Source: Penelope pileata (lineage: Eukaryota; Chordata; Aves; Galliformes; Cracidae). Taken from it: a DNA stretch of 64,000 nucleotides. The position numbers and the translations under genes are program-made. The stretch's first letter is position 1, and each line of letters begins with the position of its first letter. The notes below the pieces were generated by a model. That model was not told where the DNA came from. It saw nothing but the letters and a program-made list of their open reading frames with translations, and ran no database searches. The stretch covers positions 1,092,111-1,156,110 of the forward strand of contig WBMW01000442.1 in assembly GCA_013396635.1 (NCBI GenBank), given 5' to 3'. This document shows positions 36,222-48,187 of the stretch, in pieces.

Positions 36222-39200
36222 CTGTGTAAAGAAAGACATCCAGGGTGATCATAGATGAGTTTACCATTTATAAGCACTTACCATCCCATAAAAAGATCTA
36301 GCAACATATGGCATTATTTTTTCTGCAGAGACAGAAACTCTACCTTGCCTGCATATTTAATCAAATTCATTATCTTCAAAACATCATTAAAACCAAAAAC
36401 AACTGGCCAACACTAACATGTTTACTGGCTTTAATAAACAGTCAGGCAATGCCAGCGGTGTGAGTCTGCTGAGCAGTCTGAGCTATGGTCTAGGAAAAGG
36501 AAAACACCTAATTATCGCCAAGCTTGAGTCTCATACTGTTCAGATTCGCTCTATGTCCTAATACTCAATCCAAAAGCCACTGAATGGGGCTGATCAATAG
36601 GTCTTGGTGTATCATCTTTCACCTTCCTTCTCCTATCAGCATCCGAGCTGGGAAAATTTTGTTCCATCACAAGTTCAGGCCTAACCTGAAATCTGTGGTG
36701 TTAACAGTCACCTTATCCCCATCTTCCAGGTTAAAAATTGAGGACATAGATTTTTCTCCTGGCAGAACTCTATTACACCGCTATAATCCCTTGGTATTCC
36801 TCTCTTTCTAATCTAGGCATTTCTACTGCATCTATTACTATTGTATATAGAGCATATTACCCCAGGGTAATACTCATCTTGTCACGTGCCATGTCCTGGG
36901 GAGAACATGACTGTATCCAAAGGCTGCAATATGCTAGCTAATGAAACAGTCATAACAGAAAACAAAATCAAGGGCAATAAAAACCTAATACAAACCAGAG
37001 AGCCTATTTGTTCATCAGTGTTATTGGTACGGCGCTGCAGCCATACGAGAGTTTGGACAAGGAGACACTACATTCTTCGTATCTCCATTTCTAACTCTAC
37101 TGGGTCAGCTGCTTGCAAATGCAACTTGAAGTTGGATTTCGTAATAACAGGCACTCAACTCACACTAGAAGTGACAGCATTTCCCAGGTATTTTATAAGA
37201 CCCTGGAAACTCATGCTTAGCACAGTCACCATTCACGCAAGCATTCTCATTATTCTCAGTGGAACTCATGGGGTTGCAGGATTGATCCAAAGTGCACATG
37301 TTTACACCTGAAAAGTCACAGTAGTATAACCAATGCAAGGCAGCCAAGTGTTATTCTGAGGACTTCACTGAGCTGTTGTATTTTTCAAAAATCCTATTTC
37401 AGTTGGAAAAGAAGCCCCACAAAATATCATCCTGCATCTCTAAAGTGCCAGCAAGTGCCATTTGTAAAGTGCCACAAATGTCTACACTTCCAGTGCCCTT
37501 CAAAAACATACAGAACAACTGAATTAGAATGTGTCTGTCACACACTGTAAGTAAATGAATTCACATAAATTTGAATATACGCAGGAATCAATCTGTCCTG
37601 CTTTGACAGACAGCTTTTAATTGGGAAAACACAGCAAAATTTAAAGTTCCAGAGCAAAACTGAAAGCATATTTATAATGTAAAATAAAGGTGTGACTGTA
37701 AGGAGATGAATGGCTTATATAATTTTCACCAGAACTGTTTTATGATTAACTGTGATTCTGAGTACTTTAAAATAGCATCCTTAATATGTCTAATGAGTTG
37801 AAACTCTCTCAACAACATCAGAACAACCATTCAAAGGAGAACAGTGTGCACACAGAGGAAAGGCTTTAAACTCACTTTCATAATATTTTATTTGAAACAA
37901 AGCTGAAGGGAAGTACTCTTTAAAAGCTGTTAAAGGGTTAAAGTCCAGTATTTGTGCTAGAAACTGGCAGAAACTCTGTCTAATTTTCTGATTATTACAA
38001 GTTTTACATGCTTCATAGTGTTTTAGGGTTTCAAAGCAGCAAAGCACGTCACTGAAAGCACCTTATTGCTTCACGTGTATGGTGAAAGCCATGGGCTAGT
38101 ACTAACTTACAGAAAACTCATGGCTCTTATTTCTAGAATTAACATACACAGACCCTCTGATCAATATATATGACATAGATGTGCAGTTTGTACACTCCTG
38201 GATACCCAGCATTCAGAATATGGCTCTGGATATGATTTCACTGAAGACAGGAATCTTTCCCAGGTACAATAAAGCAGAACAGCTACTAGAATAACTTACA
38301 TACAGGAAAAATCACACAAAAACAGAAAATGTACGGCAGATACAGGGTTGCTATCTGAAGAAGTAGCCTTATTCCCTTAGGATCACCAAAGTTTGTCTTA
38401 GACTTTGGTAAAAATTGGTCTCACCCTTAGACTCGAGTTTTTCACCCCTTAATGCTGCTAGCACTCAAAGCAGGCTGCTGAGGCACACTCTATCGAGCTG
38501 AAGAGTGCCCACGGTTTCTGATGGTGTGCTGTCAGCTCTGCGGGGCTGGTGGGATGCGTGGTGGTGGCAGCAGGAGGGCAGGGAGCTCCTGCCCCAGGAG
38601 GGGGACAGGATGGCGGGGAGCTGCTGAGCACCTTCGTGCCGGCAGCCTGAGAAAGCCCAGGGCTGCACAGTGTTCCACACCACGGACAGCGATGCGTGTT
38701 CTGTATGTGCGCACCCTTGCCAGGTATCACATTAAATGCATTCTTTTTCTGTTACATATCGGAAAGGGATTTTACATTTAGGAGTCAGCTTTGGATTTAC
38801 TATTAATGCTCTGTTCTTAAGGACAGAACCACAAGCAAAATCAGCCTTTACTACAGAAAATAAACAGGAAAGGGGACGACTAATGACACCAATTGATGTA
38901 TGTCTAACAAATCTTTTATAGAAAGAGTTAAAAATAAACATTTCCATGCCTGAAGTGATTAATATTCCACCCAACTGTTTCTTCTCCCCGGCAATCTGCA
39001 AACTGTAAGTGGGTGGATATTTTTTTTAGCTCCTCTTATAGTCATTATTTATATTATTTGCACAATAGAAAATAACTACAACACAAAATGATGGAATGTG
39101 AATGTCCACATTTTAAGCTCTGCTGGACGCTGTCACTCCCTAATATCTCACTATGTTCACAACTGTAAGAATAACTATTCCAAAACTTGTCTGGGAAAAA

Positions 39201-39646
39201 CAGTTGATATAAAAATACATGAAAATGACTGAACTAATTTAATGCCCCGAAAGTTTAAAATTATCATTCCTAAAAGCATGCCTGAAAGCATCACTTAATT
39301 CTTCCTCCAGCTCTCAGCATTCTTCTCCTCCTGGCATTTCTTACATCTGAAGGGGCAATTCAGCAGCCGTCACCGATAAAAAATCACTCAGGAAATTCCT
39401 TACGTGTCTTCAAATGCATTTCTTAGGGAACACAACACTTCTGTAAGTACTTCAGAGAAAACCTAAAATTAACAAAGTCACATCCAGCCTTCATAATCAG
39501 TTGCCTAAATGGATTGTCTCGCATAAAATAATTTTAAAAACAAAACTGCAGGAACTGATCAATTATAGTCACTAAGCCGATCATACTAAATGTACACAAG
39601 AAAACATCAGTCTGAAACATCAAAGTGTTCTGCTTGCATTGCTTAC
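36222..39646 (-). other. SHANK2: SHANK2 intron after the short-isoform start exon
   Basis: This 3.4-kb intron holds a GC-rich patch at about 38500-38700, rich in CTG/CAG and GGGG/CCCC, which I cannot assign to a repeat family. A plus-strand frame of 141 codons at 36886-37311 has no recognisable domain and is probably chance. The sequence just left of the start exon (38720-39640) is AT-rich and featureless to me. Confidence 0.8.
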
Positions 39647-39683
39647 CTTCTTTCTTTGTGAAGGCATTTAACAAAGACTTCAT
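39647..39683 (-). CDS. SHANK2: SHANK2 start exon of the ankyrin-less isoform (MKSLLNAFTKKE)
   Basis: Twelve codons plus one G end at a good donor (GAAG|GTAAGC). They encode MKSLLNAFTKKE, which I recall as the N-terminus of the ProSAP1/Shank2 isoform that lacks ankyrin repeats. The ATG at 39683 has A at -3. The frame stays open upstream as KRLYNEGIAAKVKGK back to 39729, where a strong acceptor-like tract (TTTTTCTTCCCAG) abuts. The exon could therefore be an internal 83-nt exon (39647-39729) fed by a separate 5' UTR exon, or the tract could simply be part of a longer first exon. The trailing G joins TG of the next exon to make Val13. The start is chosen from the family N-terminus, not from length. 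Confidence 0.88.
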
Positions 39684-39691
39684 TTTCCCTT

Positions 39692-39715
39692 TTACTTTAG
39701 CAGCAATCCCCTCAT
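39692..39715 (-). promoter_or_regulatory. Upstream ORF (7 codons plus stop) before the SHANK2 start
   Basis: An ATG at 39715, in a different frame from the main start, reads MRGLLLK and stops at 39692, eight bases before the SHANK2 ATG at 39683. If the transcript includes 39729 onward in the 5' UTR, this uORF could modulate initiation at the MKSLLN start. The ORF is seen directly; the regulatory role is inference. The ATG context (T at -3, A at +4) is weak, so leaky scanning is likely. Confidence 0.4.
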
Positions 39716-39839
39716 TATATAACCTTTTGCTGGGAAGAAAAAGGAAAAAAAAATAGAAAAAAAATAAAGCTACCCAATTTCTATGTGTTCAGGCTGCCTG
39801 CACCCTGACATGAGCAGCAGGTTTCTGGGCACTGTGTAA

Positions 39840-39943
39840 TTGCCAGCATAGCCGGGCTCGCAGCGCCCGGCGCGCTGGTGACAAAGCCCACCCCACATCC
39901 TGTCTGTCAGCTGGGAGCCAACTGTGCATAGACTGGAGCCGCT

Positions 39944-39974
<31 letters not shown>

Positions 39975-40330
39975 GAAAGAAAGAAACAACCACCACCCTG
40001 CTCTCTCTCCCAGCATCAGTCATGTGAGCGGCTCTGCTGCAGCCTCACAGCAATACCCGCTCCCAGCCCAAGGGCTGCTGGCGAGGGGCAGGGGAGGTTG
40101 GAGGGATGCACGCTGGGGCTCCGCGGCCGCGCTGCGGGCTGTGCTACCGGTGGCAGGGAGCCTGGCAGAGCTGGAAGATGCTTCAAAAGCGGGAGCACGC
40201 TCAGCTCACAAACTTGCCCAGCTGACCCCGTGGTGCTCGCAGGCACCCTTTGCTTTTTGGTGCTTGTTTGCCTGCCGAGTGCGGTGCTCAGAAAGAGTCA
40301 ATTTGAGGAAAGGTGCGAAACAAACCAGAA
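39840..40330 (-). promoter_or_regulatory. CpG-rich candidate promoter of the short SHANK2 isoform
   Basis: This is the richest GC/CpG stretch in an otherwise AT-rich window, with GCCCGGCGCGC near 39866 and CCGCGGCCGCGC near 40121. It lies 0.15-0.65 kb upstream, in SHANK2 sense, of the alternative start exon. That position fits an isoform-specific CpG-island promoter. A (CA)n/A-run/(GAAA)n low-complexity tract at 39943-39988 interrupts it. I see no TATA box that I would trust, and no transcription start can be fixed from sequence alone. A smaller GC-rich patch at 40620-40700 may belong to the same domain. Confidence 0.5.
39943..39988. repeat. (CA)n, A-run and (GAAA)n composite
   Basis: A short CA repeat, about 20 A, then GAAA units, inside the candidate CpG-rich promoter of SHANK2. 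Confidence 0.92.
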
Positions 40331-42371
40331 AGCAGCAAGCTTCCCACACTGACTACAGGGAGACTGTAGATAGAACTGCCACTACCCAGAGTAGCTGGAG
40401 CTGGCCTATATTCCAGCCTGAAACAGATGGGGTACCAGTGCCAGCAAGTTTCAACTCCCTTCACCCTTTACACCAAAATAAAACAGAATTCCTTTCTGCA
40501 CAGGGCAAAAATACTAAAAATCTGACTGAGTTGTTTCTCTAAATTTCATGCGGATGCCACAAAATAAATGAGCATGTCATGTTCGCAGTTTGTCGAGCAC
40601 CAATTCTGACAAATGTTCTGCAGGGAGCTATGGCAGCCCGCAGAGGCAGAGCGAGGCAGGGAGGAAGCAGGGGTGGTGAGAACGGCCCCGCGGAACTTTG
40701 GCAGAACCAGCTACACCTACAGCATGGCGACTGCGAAGAACAGGAAGTTCGCTGCTTAAAACATGAGTAACCCAACATGAAAAACCGTCCTCAAATTATA
40801 TAAACCACACAGCAGTTAATAAATATTTATTCCACCTCGGACACCTCTGCTGATTGCTAATACAACTATTTTGAAAACGTTGGTCTTCTTCTAACTGAGA
40901 AGACTGCTTCAAGAAAGACAGAAAATCAATGACTCAAATGGATTCAACCTCCGTATGCATAGTGATACCATATTTAAAAGAACACTGAAAAGAATTAGTG
41001 AGCACAAATGAATTCAGTAGTTTAAACTTCATTTAACATTCCAGTGTTTGCACAGTTCTTAATTTCTAATGAAAAGAATATTTCTTTATATTAATATAAT
41101 TGTACACTTAAGTTCAATTTATTCTTAACTGCGCTTATCAGGTGGAAATCTTACCAGAGATGCTGGATACAAAATATGTATATGAAGTGAAACATCTTAT
41201 TTGACAAGAAAATTTTTCTTCCCTTAAAAAAGATGTAAAGCTTCCTAAAGAATAACTTTGAACTCATTTTCACAAGCTTATAAATACATGCATTTGTTAG
41301 CTGCACAGAAGAATCAGCATTGTTTCCACAAAAAAACCACTATACTGGGACAGCCATGTCTCTAATTTAAGTTATAAACTTCCGTGTGTTACCCTTTCTA
41401 GCACCTCCGTTCAAACAACCCAATTCCATTTGGAGCTACGAATGACAAAGTATTAGTAACTATTAGTAACGTTTCACATTTCCATGGTGCTTTCTAACTG
41501 AACTTAGCCAATAGCGCGTGAGGGTTGGTGAAGTCTGCACAAAGCCTCAGGATGTTGCAGCACTCCAGTTTCAACAGCCAGAGATGGGCAGAAGGGAACT
41601 GTATGGTCACAGCTCCTGAAATGCTCAGGAGAGACTGACATCTTGGATTTTGCTTCCTGATGGGGCTGAGAGAACTCTCACCGCTGCTGCAGTGGCCATG
41701 GGGTAGAGGTCTCCAAGGAAGTGCTTTTAAATCAATTTTACACAGCACAGGGGGAATGCCCTTTATTGACTGCATGGAGCACAGATTGATCACTCTACAT
41801 TTTAAGAGGAGAATTACCTACTGTGTGCCTGGGGAACAAACAAAATCCCTGCCTCTTTATGGTCAGTTCAGTGCATTAACACCCAGAACACCAATCGCAG
41901 AAAACCATATAGACTCAACATCAGCAATCTACGAGGAGACAGGACCCCAGCGGTGCTCACACTGCTCTACGCAGAAAGCCCCGGGCACTTCGACAAGGTG
42001 CTGCCAGTGTAGAAACATGGGAGTCTCATCCTCAGACTGCATCTTCCTGCGTGTGGGCATCAGTGCCTCAAACTAAGGGTAACCAAAGCACCTAATCACA
42101 AGAGTTAGGCTAGGAAAGTGTTAACTCAATTGTGCTCGTTCACGTCTTTCATATACAGTAAAATAAAAACAGGCAGGCAACCGTGGTCAATCAAAACCAA
42201 TCCCAGGGGGTATTTTTATTAGATTCGTGCTGGAGCTCCAGCACTTCATCACATAGAGGTTTCTAATCAGTGTTATAAAAACATAAAAAATATTAAAGTC
42301 ACTTGAAAGTATTGAGTTTCATGGAAATTGTGGCAACTCTTTCCTATCTACACCATCAGATGTAACACCTG

Positions 42372-42533
42372 ATGAATGATCATTTTATTCCATTTAACTG
42401 TCTCTCTCTCCCTCATCGCAGGAAATATGATTTCTTCCTATGTGGCAGAGCCTACTGCAGTAAACACTACCGTATAACTGGAAAATGTGACAACCAAGGA
42501 AGTCAGCAAACTATCTGCAGCTGCAGTTTTTGA
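42372..42533 (+). other. Small cysteine-rich ORF, unconfirmed
   Basis: This 53-codon frame has Cys at residues 10, 24, 29, 39, 49 and 51 and a basic middle (HRRKYD, SKHYRITGK). An acceptor-like tract (CTCTCTCTCCCTCATCGCAG) ends inside it at 42421, so the last 36 or so codons could be a terminal exon. The spacing after the first Cys (x4, x9, x9, x1) only loosely recalls beta-defensin-type peptides and lacks the final CC pair. I see no signal-peptide exon upstream and no AATAAA close downstream. It may well be chance. Confidence 0.12.
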
Positions 42534-43370
42534 TGTTTTCTAATTGTCACTAACAGCCTATTAGAATTTGCTTGTTTTAACTGAAGTCCTAAAATCTGTG
42601 GTGTGGAGGAGGTAAAAAAGAGAATATTCCTGCAACTTCCACCTTCTCCAGAAAGATTTTTACTGCTTTATGACAGTAGCCTTAGTGCTATTAGCTCAGC
42701 ATAAAAGAACTAATAATTTGGCTACATCAGCACACAACAATAATGTAACACACAAGCTGTAGGATCTATAATCTAAAAATCATGAAGAGCTTTACATGTG
42801 AGGTAAGCCCTAAGTCTTTATTCCCCTACTTTTTCTGAAGGTGCTGAGGAAGACATCTGTGGGCTCTGCATGGGGATGCTTCTGCAAAGAGAAGGTCCTC
42901 TTACACAGAAACCAAAACATGAGCTCCAAGGTTAACTTTGGTTGGTGTTTTTTATATGTTTGTAAGATCAGGTTCCCAAATTTTTCTATGTTCCTTAGTT
43001 CCTAGATTCCATCAGAAATCAACGCAAAATAGCGACTTACACATTTTTTGAGGATCTACTTCTAGGCACTTTATGAAAAGCTAAAAAATGATCTGTTTGA
43101 CCAAATCTACACCCTTGCTTAATCTTCCCACCAACACAGTGAGAGCAAATGCTTCTCAGATAATGGCAGAACACAGAATTACCATGTTTTATTCCTTTCA
43201 GACTTAGTCCATTTTTGAGTTCTTGCCAGAAAAAATCCCTAAAACTCGTATACACATCTAGGTTTTTGTTAAAAATACAGTTCTTCACATGTATAAATAA
43301 ATTTCTCTCCACTATAAAATAGGCTTCCCGTATGCTAAACCACCAAGGGGAGAGCTAGATGAGAAAAGAC

Positions 43371-43466
43371 AGATTCAAATATAGACTGTAAAGTACAAAA
43401 AGATTAAAATATAGACTGTAAAGTACAAAAAAAAAAAAAAGAAGAAGAAGAAGAAGAAGAAGAAGA
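43371..43466. repeat. 30-bp tandem duplication followed by A14 and (GAA)n
   Basis: Two adjacent 30-bp units (43371-43400 and 43401-43430) differ at one base (AGATTC versus AGATTA). The second unit runs into 14 A (43427-43440) and then about nine GAA units (43441-43466). It is a probable length-variable locus. No gene nearby. Confidence 0.95.
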
Positions 43467-44351
43467 AAAAAGCCCTTGCTTCTAGATTACTTTCTTGTCC
43501 CACAAAGCCACAGGGTGTTCTGGAACACCTGCAGTGGTGACAGATTCAAAAGGAATTCATCTTAGGGCAACAACTAAACTTCTTTTTATCAAAGTTGTTT
43601 TATTTTTTGTAAAAAATCTGAGTTCACTCAGGACACTGCAGTTAAACCAGCCCTGAGAGAGAAGCATCTGAGCCCACACAAATGCTTGAGAGCTGAACCC
43701 TAGCTGACCTAACCTTAGTCTCTCTGTCACCACTGTAAGGGACTTCTCACCACCCCACTGGTATCTGTATTCATCAGCACCAGTAAGCAGTCTTCAGGCA
43801 GGCAGTCCAAGTCTGAAGGGTAGAACGAGGGCAGGAAACTGTGTGTAGGAAAGGACAGCAGAGGGATGGATCAGGAACAGATGGCAAGAGTTATCAATTA
43901 GAAGGAGAAAGAAAAAGAGAAAATAGCAGTGAAAGTTACATAGCAGTGTGCCAGACTTCCCTTCCGTCACCTGGCATTTATATTATACTGCTGTCCCTGA
44001 ACTTTGCTCTGTTTGACAAGGGCCAGCCTCTCTCTACTCTCATGAGGAACCTAGCACATTCACAGGACTGCGTTTAAAAACAACAGCAACAACAAGTAGT
44101 TGGAAAGATTCTCAGATGTCCAGCAAAATCCACAGCTGTGCACAAGGTTTGGTTCTCGAGGCAAGCCTCGTGCGATAGAGTGAACTGGCCATGGCTGGGT
44201 CTCCAGTTGTGCAGAAAACATTTTATTCAGTGCTACTGAAAGAATTTCAATAACTAAGCATATGAGTGCACGTTGGTGAGTGCATTTCAAAGGATTTTCA
44301 AATTTAGTGAATACGCTGTTGCCACACTTACATGAGGCAACACTGGTTTTC

Positions 44352-44372
44352 TTTTTTTTTTTTTTTTTTTTT
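44352..44372. repeat. T21 homopolymer
   Basis: Twenty-one consecutive T in non-coding DNA; it reads as poly-A on the minus strand, but no retrocopy is recognisable beside it. Confidence 0.95.
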
Positions 44373-47300
44373 AACTACCACGCTCAAGGTAACTGCAGGG
44401 GATACAGGTACACACATCGAATTTACCTTAGAAGTGAAATAAAACCTCTGTCCCAAAGGATGAGAAGCCGCTTTGTAGCTCAAAGTTGTGTGAGAAATCT
44501 GGGTCAGGGTGCAGGCAGACACAGAACAATGGCGGGTTAAAAGGTGGGAAAATGAAACACTTATTTCGTGGGAAAGGCTGGAAGTGGGGAGGAAACAATG
44601 GCCAGTAATGAGGGAGATGTCTTGTAAGTAGTAGCTTAAGGAGAGAGAAAAGCAAAGGCAATGAATGAAAGCTACAATAGCTGAAACAGAATTTTAAAAC
44701 ACGATTGAAATCCGTCAGCAATGCCAAAGAAAGCAGCATATTTGAATAAAGTATGTATGGCTCTGTTTCATTTCAACAGGTATAGTCCTATAAAGAAAAG
44801 GCACTTATCTAAATAAAAACCTGTATTTCACAAAGTTCTGTTTCTGCAGGATATGATCCAGAGGTGCAGAATGGAGAGGCCAGCTCAAAGCTGCCAATGG
44901 TTTCTAAAGGTTTTATACTCACAGACTTCCATTTCTATCACACATTTGGGTTTGAAGGAACATCAAATCTTGTTCTGAATGCATTTGAGCACCCATATAA
45001 GAAACAGAAACTTTCCTTTGTTGTTTGTAAAGACTTTTCCACTGCAATATGGTCAAGGAAAAGAAAATCCCCTAAAAAGTAAACAGTTACTGTAAATCCT
45101 TTCAAAAAAGCAATGGGTGATTTAGAATAGATGAAACAGGAAACTACTTGTTTTCACAGACTAGATTACTTTTTGATGGCATTTCTTTAAATATGGACTG
45201 TCCTGATTTCAAAGTCTGCTTTCATTATCAAGTAGAACTTGCCCAGAATTCTTCACTCCTACACATCAGCGGACTATCAGTTATCAGCTACCTGGCTGTG
45301 TCATCGAAGCAAGAGATCAATAACCTGTGTGGCATCTGGACAGAAATTCCTGTTCAGTTCAGACTATTCAAGTGGGAGTCCCTGTAGCTGCACTATTTTA
45401 CCTCTAACAATAAGACAGAAAATACAAATCAAATATAATTATAAGCCATCACATATTCTCATGCTTTTTAAACAAGCTGGGGAAAGGACAGTGCAATTTT
45501 CTCTGCTAATACACTGGGAAATATAGTCCTGATGCAGCACCATTCAGATGCATTGAATTACACAGGAAACTAAGTTCATTCTTTGCATTATGAATACATT
45601 GAGTTGGAGAAAATACCATTTAACATCAGGGTCTGTGCATTTCCCTATCCACATACTTAATGCAGCAAAAGAAATTTCAGTGTCATTCAGAGAGAGGAGA
45701 ATTTCATAGCTGGTAGCTCCTGAAAAGATGCCTGATGCTTCTTTTAATGGCTGATGCTGAAAGGCCTTGGATGCAGTGCACCAATTTGTGGGCTGCAGTC
45801 TCATGTTGCAAACAACAAAGACAAATGAAACTGCACAATACGTTTAGAAAAACAAATGAACCAATATTGGATTAAATGCTGCTTCCGTGTCCTAGTGTTG
45901 TACAGAAAACAGTCTAATTTTGCCTTTGTGTAACGTTCCTCTTCTCAAAAGCTCCCAACAAATTCCTTAAATCACTATGTTGTTCCAGGCTTTATTCAGT
46001 GGTTTGATTTCACGGCTTTAATCTAAGTGTGAACCTCTTTAGTAAATAGTGGGACAAAGCATCTGTGCTTCCAAAAGTGTTGGTGGATCATGTCAGTTTT
46101 ATTTAGAATAACACCATTTCCATAACTGAAAAGTGTCTACTGCACTCAATGAGGAAAAAAAACACCTCTGTCTAAAAAAAATTACAAAATATATAACTAG
46201 CCAAAGTGGTCAAGCAGCGTGCCACAGTCATGAGCATTATCCTAGCACAATTTATACAGGCAACTGTACTTACTGAGGCAGGGTGGACTGGGTAAATCTA
46301 TTTGTACTATTGTTCCTGACAGACAATTCTCCAAGCTTCCTACCTCCTGGCACTATTTCTCCAGCACACCAAGCACGAAACACAACCACTTTGCTCTGAC
46401 AACATTTTACAGCATTTTTGCAAAGTCTAGATGATAACACAAGGTGCATAGGGACGGAGAAGTCGGACGGCAATGACTGTCAACTTGATAGCCCATCTCC
46501 AGCTCAAGTGTTTCTTAGACATACAGCTACTCCCAATTTACTGCAGGGCAAATGACATAAGAAAGTTATACTCTGTATTTTTTTTTTTTTACACTATCTG
46601 CTCCAAGTGATCTGCAAGAATTCCTCATTTATTCTTACTGTCATCAATACAGCTTCAAAGTGGACCTAGCAGTACAAGAACCGAGTAAAGTTATACTGAG
46701 CTTTTGAGAAGGTCACGTTTGTGTAACCTGTGTATTGTCTCTCACTGCAAACTTCCTTTTGTCTTTTATGCTACAGAGAGTACTTATGTCATGCAACCAT
46801 TCACCCCTCAAAACATCTGTTCTAAATAGAGGAAAGCAAGCTCTATCTAAAGTTATGTCATCAAGCAGGATCTTTGAAAAATAAAACCCATTAATCTAAG
46901 CTGGTAATTGTCTCACTATCCTTAGTTGCATTTAGACATTTGGTCTTAGGAAGAAACTAAAACATAGCTGACTTATTCATTAAAATAATAGCATTTAAAA
47001 TTATATTAGTAGCCTACATTTCCCTGTTTCAAAAATAACTGTTAATGAATCATGCCGGTCTAAATAAGAAAGGATAAAAAAAGAATGTATCTGCTATAGC
47101 AGGGGGTTATCTTTGTAGAAACACGTAGGTGTTTGTAGAATTGTAACATTCTCAGTGGTTAATTCCATTGAGGAAGAAAGGCTTGCTCACTGGAGCACAT
47201 TTAAGGTAGATTAATAATTAAAGTAATATTAGCAATAATACTATGCCTAATTCCAGTTCAAGATATTATCACTTGCATTTTAAAATTCTTGAAAATGTTG

Positions 47301-48162
47301 AGGTAAGATTTTTTTTTTTTCAATTGTTTCCTGTTTCTTCATCTGGCCTGCAGGCTGTTTTAAGATGGTGCACCAATAGCTGAGTTTTAGGAGATTTTCT
47401 GTAAAAAGAATATGAAAAAGTACTCTTGTTTATACAGGTTATTAAGTCAGAGCAGGTAAGTAAGACTAATCAAAAGAACAAATGAGGTGCAAGCTTAAAA
47501 CCCATTACCAAAAGCTCATCCTGTGTACATACTGTTTCAGAAATATTGCCACTTCTTACATTTCTGGCAGCAGTAGTAGATGTAGCCTCATGATATTCAT
47601 TAATTCAGCGGAAAACGCATGGCTGACATCCAAGACATTACTATGAAAATAGAAGTGTTCTGGATATTATTTGGCAGTCACACCCCCGGACATCATGAGC
47701 ACTACAATAAAATATGACTTCCATGTTCAAGTTCCAAAATAACTTCGCTTTCTTCCGGACAAGAAGTGATGCAAATAAAGACAGTAGGAAAAGGCAATGC
47801 ACATCCCTAAAAAAGAACAGGATCAGAGAGAGTAATTGCACAAATGAGCAAATTGTATATGTTGTTCCCTACCATGCCATAGCAGCATTTCAGGTGGATT
47901 TTTGATGTGTCAGAGTAATTTCAGATTGTGTGGTTAGCAGAGAAATCATTTCTCATGCTAGTGTTACCTGTATATATGTGAAACTACTATGTGTATCCAC
48001 TTCCATTACAGGAAGGATCGTTTGCCAATAAACACCTACAACCCAGTCTGTCCTCCTCTAGAGAAACATCATCTAAACTAAGTTAATGACAGCTCTACTC
48101 CTATATATCAGGGCATAATTTCAGGTATGAAAATCATGAATAATAAGTATGTCTTTAAAAGC

Positions 48163-48187
48163 AAAAAAAAAAAAANAAAAAAAAAAA
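48163..48187. repeat. A-run with one ambiguous base (N at 48176)
   Basis: Thirteen A, one N, eleven A. The N is the only ambiguous base I noticed in the window and reflects sequencing or assembly uncertainty in a homopolymer. Confidence 0.97.

Larger units (their letters stand above)
1..39729 (-). other. SHANK2: SHANK2 gene, 5' coding part (short isoform), partial
   Basis: SHANK2 (ProSAP1) is a scaffold of the excitatory postsynaptic density; its SH3, PDZ, proline-rich and SAM segments link receptor complexes to Homer and the actin cytoskeleton. Four minus-strand exons are visible, and every intron has GT and AG ends. Phases join as G|TG (Val), AG|T (Ser) and G|TT (Val), giving 210 codons plus one nucleotide. 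The introns are 3425, 4134 and 12436 nt. The identification comes from recalled family sequence: the MKSLLNAFTKKE start, the RRRRPPSTLAAPR and LLRSNSDNNL linker, GPKRKLYSAVPGR, and GEGGFWEG...GWFPAECVEEV. I searched bases 1-19057 by eye for the next expected exons (the SH3-PDZ linker and PDZ) and did not find them, so the gene runs past the left edge. Confidence 0.95.

Noticed and set aside
36886..37311. 141-codon plus-strand ORF
   Set aside because: Inside a SHANK2 intron, antisense, no recognisable motif; a frame of this length is expected occasionally by chance in 64 kb.
38500..38730. GC-rich patch as a second alternative first exon
   Set aside because: Open frames exist on both strands but none has a start plus donor in the phase required by the exon at 36221.
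40024..40542. 172-codon plus-strand ORF as a protein gene
   Set aside because: No recognisable domain; it lies in a GC-rich stretch where stop codons are rare and overlaps the probable SHANK2 promoter.
41660..42076. 138-codon plus-strand ORF
   Set aside because: Several Cys near the end, but no family pattern, no splice context and no neighbour supporting it.
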